IMG/VR virus record: IMGVR_UViG_3300020419_000850
Coordinates: 1 to 62,320 of that record
Length of the DNA: 62,320 nt
Source: a virus
Strand: one strand, 5' to 3'
Shown piece by piece: positions 57,513-62,320 of this stretch. The position numbers and the translations under genes are program-made. The stretch's first letter is position 1; each line of letters opens with the position of its first letter. Under the pieces are notes generated by a model. It had not been told where the DNA came from. It saw only the letters and a list, made by a program, of their open reading frames with translations, and did no database searches.

Positions 57513-58595
57513 TTAACACCCATTAGCTACTGTTGCTGTTACGTCTGCTGTTTGTGTGTTTCTATTAAATGAGTATGTACAATTATCTGAACCGTTTTGT
57601 GTAAAGTTTAATGTATAATCGTAAATTGAATCACCTGATATGGTAATGTTTGATGTATTACTACCACCTGTTTGTGCCATATTAACAGCTGCTTCAGAAG
57701 TATAAACATAAATTCTAGCAGTATTACTACCACCTTCTTGATGTATTCTTAAAACATTACTGTTGCCATTGATAACAGTTTTTAAATAGTTATTGTTACC
57801 TTTAATTGTAGCTAAATCATAGTCGCCACTATGAGAAGCGTGTAAGTCTATAATATTTGAATTACCTATAATGTCGTGTACTTGATAGTTACCTGTGCCG
57901 TATGAGGAACTATCTAATCTGTTTGAATTTCCTATTATGTATGCGTCAAGTGTTGCACCTTCACTTCCTGATTTATCTGCAAACTGTCCGTGTGAAGCAA
58001 CGTTAGGACCAATTGATACGTTAGAGTTTGTATTGAAACCTGCTGAGTCTGTATGAGTATAAAAATGTACTCGGTTTGAATCACCTGACATAAGAACATA
58101 GATGAAGTGACCATCACCTCTACTTTTTAACCAAAACTCATTTGAGTCTCCAACAATATCTAAATCAATATTAGTCTTATGAGTATTGTCATCATCATTA
58201 CCATCAACTCTCATTGTATTTGAATTGCCAGTTACATCAAAATCATACCAATGACCAGTTGAATCTGTATCACCTTCTAATCTTAATACGTTAGCGTCAC
58301 CTTTGATATATAAATCTACAGTCATATCTTCACCAAACAATTCAAGGTGTGAAGACATTGAGGTTACATTATTGTCACCTATTTGTCTGATAATAAGTGT
58401 TAAGTTCTCACCATCTATTACAAATGGTGCTGAAGTAGATATACCTACTTTATTACCAGTACCATCTTGTTTTATAAAGACTGATCCGTCGCTATCTTGG
58501 TTATTTTGTTGAATCCAGACCGAATTACCTGCGAAACTTTTAATCGTTGTCGCCAGAAGAATCACTATCGCTATCATTATCTTTTTCATCAGCAT
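57513..58595 (-). CDS. Curlin-repeat-like secreted fibre protein
   Basis: A 360-aa protein with signal peptide (about residues 1-22, KSFA-GN). The mature part holds many imperfect curlin-type repeats: VWIQQNNQDSDGSVFIKQDGTGN, LIIRQIGDNN, VTGNSNTMRV, IVGDSNEFWL, MSGDSNRVHF, IIGNSNRLDS, IIGNSNIIDL, INGNSNVLRIHQEGGSN. Such GN/QxG repeats form amyloid beta-solenoids in CsgA/CsgB. Overlaps csgG by 56 nt. The natural client for CsgG. Confidence 0.78.
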   Translation of the reverse strand: MLMKKIMIAIVILLATTIKSFAGNSVWIQQNNQDSDGSVFIKQDGTGNKVGISTSAPFVIDGENLTLIIRQIGDNNVTSMSSHLELFGEDMTVDLYIKGDANVLRLEGDTDSTGHWYDFDVTGNSNTMRVDGNDDDNTHKTNIDLDIVGDSNEFWLKSRGDGHFIYVLMSGDSNRVHFYTHTDSAGFNTNSNVSIGPNVASHGQFADKSGSEGATLDAYIIGNSNRLDSSSYGTGNYQVHDIIGNSNIIDLHASHSGDYDLATIKGNNNYLKTVINGNSNVLRIHQEGGSNTARIYVYTSEAAVNMAQTGGSNTSNITISGDSIYDYTLNFTQNGSDNCTYSFNRNTQTADVTATVANGC

Positions 58596-59709
58596 TCTCC
58601 TTTGTTTCTGTATCTTTGTCTACTTGGTTCCACTCTTCTTCTTCAGTTATTTTCTCTTGTATACCGTTCTTACGGTTTTCTTTTTCTACTTCTTTAGCTT
58701 CAATTGCTATTAAGTGTGCTAAATGTGCTTGATATTCGTCCCAAGTTTTAAATTTTGTACCGTGTTTTTTATTATAATTTTTTACTTCAAGTTTTTGTGC
58801 TTTCTTTAATTCTTTTCTAGCTTTCTTTTCTTTCTTAAAATCTTCATATGTTTTTTCTGGTTTTACTTCTCCCATATCAACTTTAATATCACTTGTACCA
58901 GTTTCATCTAGGTAGTCTTTAATTTCAGGCACTTCAACTATTGGTTCAAACTCCCATAGTCCTTTTTCTGCACCTTGATTAATTAAATCTACTACACCTT
59001 TTTCTATTGCTTTTCTTACTGCAAAAGTTACTGGTTCGTTTTTAGCATATCCTGCTTCAACTTCTAATAACATTGTATCAGTATCAAAGTACTTAAATAT
59101 ATCTCCACCTGTCATTGTTGAAACAATAGTCTTTTCAACAGTAGTTGTTATAACTACTTCACCAGTTTGTACATTAACTAGTCTTAATATAATAGTAACT
59201 ATATCTTGTCTAAATTGTTTGTTGCTTTGAATACCTAATATTCTAGCACCTAAACCACCTGATTTAATATCACTATCATATCCTACAATACCACCTGTTA
59301 TATATGCACCTGCAAATAATAATGGTGGTAATGGTTCTGCACCTTCTCCATTAATTGATTGTCTTGTAGAACGTATTAATTTTCTTTCTTGTAATAAACT
59401 TGGCAAACTTGCTCGTTCTACTACTCTAAACCATTTGCCTTCTCCTGCGTCTTGTAATGCTTTAATCAACAACTGATATGAACCTTGAGTTACTGCTGTA
59501 CTCATAGACGCAAAGTTTCCTCCAGGTTTCTTTTGACCTGTCATATCTAAAAAGTCATAGACAGCAATTATAACAGGATCGCCTTTCGGTGCTGATATAA
59601 CTGACAAATCTTTATAAGCAACTGTTTGAGTTCTTACATCAAACTTTGGCTTACCTGCACAACCCACTAACATTAAAGAAAGTAGGAATATTCCTATGTA
59701 TTTAAACAT
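58540..59709 (-). CDS. csgG: CsgG-like curli secretion pore
   Basis: A 389-aa protein (CsgG about 277 aa) with lipobox MLVGC (Cys17) and the CsgG core: IIAVYDFLDMTGQ, WFRVVERASLPSLLQERKLI, LLFAGAYITGGIVGYDSDI, RILGIQSNKQFRQDIVTIILRLVNVQTGEVV, and FAVRKAIEKGVVDLINQG. An extra ~110-aa acidic C-terminal tail (EDFKKEKKARKELKKAQ ... DNDSDSDSSGDND) is unusual. It forms an ungated outer-membrane pore that exports curli subunits. Confidence 0.9.
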   Translation of the reverse strand: MFKYIGIFLLSLMLVGCAGKPKFDVRTQTVAYKDLSVISAPKGDPVIIAVYDFLDMTGQKKPGGNFASMSTAVTQGSYQLLIKALQDAGEGKWFRVVERASLPSLLQERKLIRSTRQSINGEGAEPLPPLLFAGAYITGGIVGYDSDIKSGGLGARILGIQSNKQFRQDIVTIILRLVNVQTGEVVITTTVEKTIVSTMTGGDIFKYFDTDTMLLEVEAGYAKNEPVTFAVRKAIEKGVVDLINQGAEKGLWEFEPIVEVPEIKDYLDETGTSDIKVDMGEVKPEKTYEDFKKEKKARKELKKAQKLEVKNYNKKHGTKFKTWDEYQAHLAHLIAIEAKEVEKENRKNGIQEKITEEEEWNQVDKDTETKENADEKDNDSDSDSSGDND

Positions 59710-60167
59710 TATGAGTTATCCTCTTTAGGCATTGTAAATGTCGTTACAGTTCCGTCTGATTCTGTAACAGTTACAACTACATTACCTGTACCTGATGGTG
59801 TTGTCCACTCAACAACTTCACCACCAATAGGTGATGTAAATGTTCCAGAGTCTTGTTGTAGACCATCTGTACCAAAAACGTTGTCTGTAATTTGTTTAGC
59901 AAGTGCTGTATAAAATCTTGATTCAACATTTGCTTTGAATTTTGCTATTGCTGTATTTTTAGCGTCTGCTATTACTTTATCTGCCGCCGCTTTTTCGGCT
60001 GCTTTTATGGCGTCTTTCCTAGTCTTTTCAATGTTCTCTATCGTTAGATAGTGTGAAGACTTACCTTGACCTGAAAATGATGGACTATGAAATTTAAACC
60101 CCAATTCACTTGCGTAGGCACTAGGAACGAACAATAATACTGCTAAAATAAAACTAATTAATCTCAT
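59709..60167 (-). CDS. csgF: CsgF-like curli assembly factor
   Basis: A 152-aa protein with signal peptide ending AYA-SE (residue 19). The mature N-terminus ELGFKFHSPSFSGQGKSSHY matches the CsgF segment (xYxFxNPxFGGN) that plugs the CsgG pore. A helical middle and a C-terminal beta part (VVEWTTPSGTGNVVVTVTESDG) follow. First gene of the operon after a late promoter. Confidence 0.82.
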   Translation of the reverse strand: MRLISFILAVLLFVPSAYASELGFKFHSPSFSGQGKSSHYLTIENIEKTRKDAIKAAEKAAADKVIADAKNTAIAKFKANVESRFYTALAKQITDNVFGTDGLQQDSGTFTSPIGGEVVEWTTPSGTGNVVVTVTESDGTVTTFTMPKEDNS

Positions 60168-60191
60168 TTTTCTCTCTCTCGTTGATGTATA

Positions 60192-60199
60192 TATTTATA
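60192..60199 (-). promoter_or_regulatory. T4-type late promoter for the curli-like operon
   Basis: An exact TATAAATA on minus, 25 nt before the csgF ATG, with GAGAGAG as RBS. It makes the curli-like genes probable late genes under gp33 control. Confidence 0.72.
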
Positions 60200-60223
60200 A
60201 GATATCTGTACTAAATATAGTAT

Positions 60224-61852
60224 ATGATTAAAATATTGGCTAAATCGTGGACTGTATATCTAACTTTGATAATATTGCTAGGAATATACTTATCAAATCC
60301 AGTACTGCTACAGACAGCAAAGCTAAACACCTTTGATTTCTACCAATCATTTGGTAAGAATTATGAATCAAGGAGTTTAGTTCTAGTAGACATTTCAGAC
60401 AAAGCATTAAAAAAGAATGGACAATGGCCGTGGAAAAGAGATTTACTTGGTCGTACTATAATCAATGCATATAAAAATGGTGCCGCTCTAGTCGTTCTTC
60501 AAGTAGTCTTCCCACATAAAGATAGATTAGGTGGTGATGAAGTGTTTTTAAAAATGATTTCAAAATATCCAGTCATACTTACTGAAACGGATGAAGTAAA
60601 AAATCTACAAAGTATTTCACGTAAAGCACTTGCAATAGGTAATGTATCTGTACCAGTTGATATAGATGGTACTATAAGAAAATTACCACTTGATAAATCC
60701 ATACCTGATGTTATCTTAAAAGTTATCAATGCAAAAACATCAGCAGAAGATACTATCTGGATTGATTTCAGACATCATATTCCTAGAATAGATTTTACTG
60801 ATAAAGATTGGTCATCTGTAAAAGGTAAAATAGTTTTCATAGGTACAACGTTCAAAGGTTCAACGTTTGTAACTACTCCGAATGGTTTAAAGAACACACA
60901 CGAAATTATGGCAATCAGTACAGAAACTTTATTGTCAGGTAATTTTATTAGTAGACCTTATTGGTTACCACATAGTGAATTAGCATTTATAATATTAGGC
61001 GCTCTATTCTTTCTCATAGTTATACCTAGATGTAGTGTGATATGGTCTGCGATATGGTTTGGTGGATACTTATTTGATTTAACACTTGCAAGTTCTTATC
61101 TATGGACACAACACTTAATCATAACTGATTGGTTTAGTCCTCTTGTAATAGGTTCTATTATATGGGGTCAGTTAACATATCAAAACTATGCAAAAGAAAA
61201 TAAATTAAGACTACAAATTAAGAAACAATTTGAACACTACCTATCTCCTGATATGGTTAAGAAACTACAAAAGAATCCATCTCTATTAAAACTTGGTGGT
61301 GAAAGAAAAGAAATGACGTTTTTATTTTCTGATATACGTGGCTTTACTCCTATATCGGAATCTATGAAAGGTAATCCAGAAAAACTTACCCAATATGTTA
61401 ACAAATTTTTAACTGCAATGACGGGTATAATATTAAAAAATGGTGGTACTATTGATAAGTATATGGGCGATTGTATAATGGCATTTTGGAACGCACCACT
61501 TGATACACCTCAACACAAAAGACTAGCAGTATTATCTGCATACGAAATGAGAGAAACAGTTAGAAAAATGAATAAGAGTAAAGAGTTTGACCCACCTTTA
61601 AACATTGGTATAGGTATCAATACTGGCGAGTGTCTTGTAGGTAATATGGGGTCTGAACAACGTTTTGATTATTCTGTCATTGGTGACGCTGTTAATTTGG
61701 CAAGTAGATTAGAAGGTAAGAGTAAAGATTTCAATACTACAATAGTAATATCTCAAAATACTAAAAAAGATTTAGACTTTAAGTTTTATAAACTAGGTAT
61801 TTGTACCGTAAAAGGTAAAAAAGAAAAGATTAATTGCTATTCTATTAAATAA
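60224..61852 (+). CDS. CHASE2 - class III adenylate cyclase, membrane-bound
   Basis: A 542-aa protein. Residues 9-25 are a first membrane segment; about 30-245 are a CHASE2-like sensor (RSLVLVDISDKALKKNGQWPW; KGKIVFIGTTFKGS); three membrane segments follow (about 252-313). The cyclase domain starts near 360 with metal Asp370 (FLFSDIRGFTP), adenine-type Lys412 and metal Asp416 (TIDKYMGDCIMAFWNAP), then GINTGECLVGNMGS and DYSVIGDAVNLASRLE (Asn491, Arg495). All catalytic residues are intact, so it should make cAMP. Divergent from csgF. Confidence 0.92.
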   Translation: MIKILAKSWTVYLTLIILLGIYLSNPVLLQTAKLNTFDFYQSFGKNYESRSLVLVDISDKALKKNGQWPWKRDLLGRTIINAYKNGAALVVLQVVFPHKDRLGGDEVFLKMISKYPVILTETDEVKNLQSISRKALAIGNVSVPVDIDGTIRKLPLDKSIPDVILKVINAKTSAEDTIWIDFRHHIPRIDFTDKDWSSVKGKIVFIGTTFKGSTFVTTPNGLKNTHEIMAISTETLLSGNFISRPYWLPHSELAFIILGALFFLIVIPRCSVIWSAIWFGGYLFDLTLASSYLWTQHLIITDWFSPLVIGSIIWGQLTYQNYAKENKLRLQIKKQFEHYLSPDMVKKLQKNPSLLKLGGERKEMTFLFSDIRGFTPISESMKGNPEKLTQYVNKFLTAMTGIILKNGGTIDKYMGDCIMAFWNAPLDTPQHKRLAVLSAYEMRETVRKMNKSKEFDPPLNIGIGINTGECLVGNMGSEQRFDYSVIGDAVNLASRLEGKSKDFNTTIVISQNTKKDLDFKFYKLGICTVKGKKEKINCYSIK

Positions 61853-61934
61853 TTAGAAATATAAAATAACCACTTATACCTATAACAATTCCTAATACTG
61901 CGACAATACCCGCTAAGGTATATACTGTCTTCAT
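61845..61934 (-). CDS. Tiny membrane protein (29 aa)
   Basis: From the ATG at 61934 to TAA at 61845, overlapping the 3' end of the cyclase gene by 8 nt on the other strand. One membrane segment (TLAGIVAVLGIVIGISGYFI). TAGGAG lies upstream, though an ATG in another frame lies between. Low confidence. Confidence 0.4.
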   Translation of the reverse strand: MKTVYTLAGIVAVLGIVIGISGYFIFLII

Positions 61935-61951
61935 TATCCATTCTTCTCCTA

Positions 61952-62236
61952 TTAACTTTTTACTTTGCTACTTGCTCTCCATTGATAACAACTCCAGTAT
62001 CTTGCTTTCCATTTAGGTCCTGGATTATCACAATTGTGTCTTGCTCTAAATGAGGCTCTTCTGTCTTCACTATCTCTTTTAATTTCCATATTAGGATCGC
62101 CAAAGGTTACTTTAACTACATTACCTGAGCCGTTCTTAACATATACACCAAACTTTTTATTACTTCCTGCTGGAAGTCTGAAAGGTGAGTTTAGTTTCTT
62201 CTTTACTTCTGTTGATTTCTCTTCGTAGGTTTTCAT
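61952..62236 (-). CDS. Conserved phage protein with RARHNC motif
   Basis: A 94-aa protein containing FGVYVKNGSGNVVKVTFGDPNMEIKR and SFRARHNCDNPGPKWKARYWSC. I recall this family as widely conserved in phages without assigned function, often near capsid genes. The two Cys, His and many Arg suggest a metal- or nucleic-acid-binding fold. Confidence 0.68.
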   Translation of the reverse strand: MKTYEEKSTEVKKKLNSPFRLPAGSNKKFGVYVKNGSGNVVKVTFGDPNMEIKRDSEDRRASFRARHNCDNPGPKWKARYWSCYQWRASSKVKS

Positions 62237-62320
62237 TTCTCCTCTTTCTCATCACTTGGTTCATAATATTCTTTATATTGTTCAAGTAAATCATTTGTAT
62301 GTTTCAAGTGTGCTCTTATT
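62233..62320 (-). CDS. 3' end of a gene cut by the window edge
   Basis: An open frame enters from the right edge and stops at TGA 62233-62235, overlapping the next ATG (ATGA). The visible 28 residues end in DLLEQYKEYYEPSDEKEEK, a charged helix. Cannot be identified. Confidence 0.55.
   Translation of the reverse strand, partial: IRAHLKHTNDLLEQYKEYYEPSDEKEEK

Overview
This window looks like a 62-kb piece of a T4-like myovirus genome, most likely a phage of SAR11/Pelagibacter-type marine alphaproteobacteria (a pelagimyophage). T4 core proteins are recognisable from sequence: baseplate and tail gp5, gp27-like, gp53, gp48, gp26 and gp54; head completion gp4; replication gp32, gp59 and gp61; late-transcription gp33; and NrdA/NrdB. 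DNA is AT-rich, genes are tightly packed with 1-20 nt overlaps, and almost everything is on the minus strand. Only gp4 and a nucleotide cyclase are on plus. The host guess rests on the low GC, an alphaproteobacterial-style permuted tmRNA and an AapJ-type amino-acid binding protein. It is inference, not proof.

Layout: (1) 1-12.8 kb: tail and baseplate genes, gp4, an IscA-like Fe-S carrier, a candidate tape measure, and an embedded block of membrane or periplasmic proteins that includes an amino-acid ABC substrate-binding protein. (2) 12.8-20.3 kb: gp32, two tandem 2OG oxygenases, gp59, ThyX, gp33, a circularly permuted tmRNA gene, a PD-(D/E)XK nuclease and an M15 endolysin. (3) 20.3-34 kb: many small early genes, a glucosaminidase, SprT-like protease, PLP enzyme, glutaredoxin, and a run of lipoproteins and secreted proteins, with several near-consensus sigma70 promoters. 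(4) 34-46 kb: sugar and nucleotide metabolism (at least six glycosyltransferase-like genes, GMD, a ColD-like dehydratase, a nucleotidylyltransferase, GMP reductase, purine nucleoside phosphorylase) plus 2OG oxygenases and a SET-domain protein. (5) 46-54.6 kb: a TonB-dependent receptor, RuvC-like nuclease, NrdB, NrdA and primase, apparently one long early operon from the promoter at 54627-54655. (6) 54.7-60.2 kb: a curli-like operon (CsgF, CsgG, a curlin-repeat protein, a FecR-domain protein and three small membrane proteins) with its own late promoter and terminator. (7) 60.2-61.9 kb: a CHASE2-class III adenylate cyclase, divergent from the curli operon; then a small conserved protein and a gene cut by the window edge.

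Regulation can be read from the sequence. T4-type late promoters (TATAAATA) lie before gp48, gp4, the gene downstream of gp32, gp32 itself, a 174-aa early-region protein and csgF. Sigma70-type promoters, mostly TTGACW-17-TATAAT-like, lie before early operons. Several first genes have no Shine-Dalgarno and sit at or within a few nucleotides of the predicted transcription start, so leaderless mRNAs are likely. A U UUU UUC slippery heptamer near the end of gp26 predicts a -1 frameshift extension.

No stretch longer than 300 nt lacks a gene. The largest gap (18145-18433) is filled by the tmRNA and a promoter. No CRISPR array, insertion sequence or classical tRNA was seen. All identifications come from reading the sequence by eye; no database search was run.
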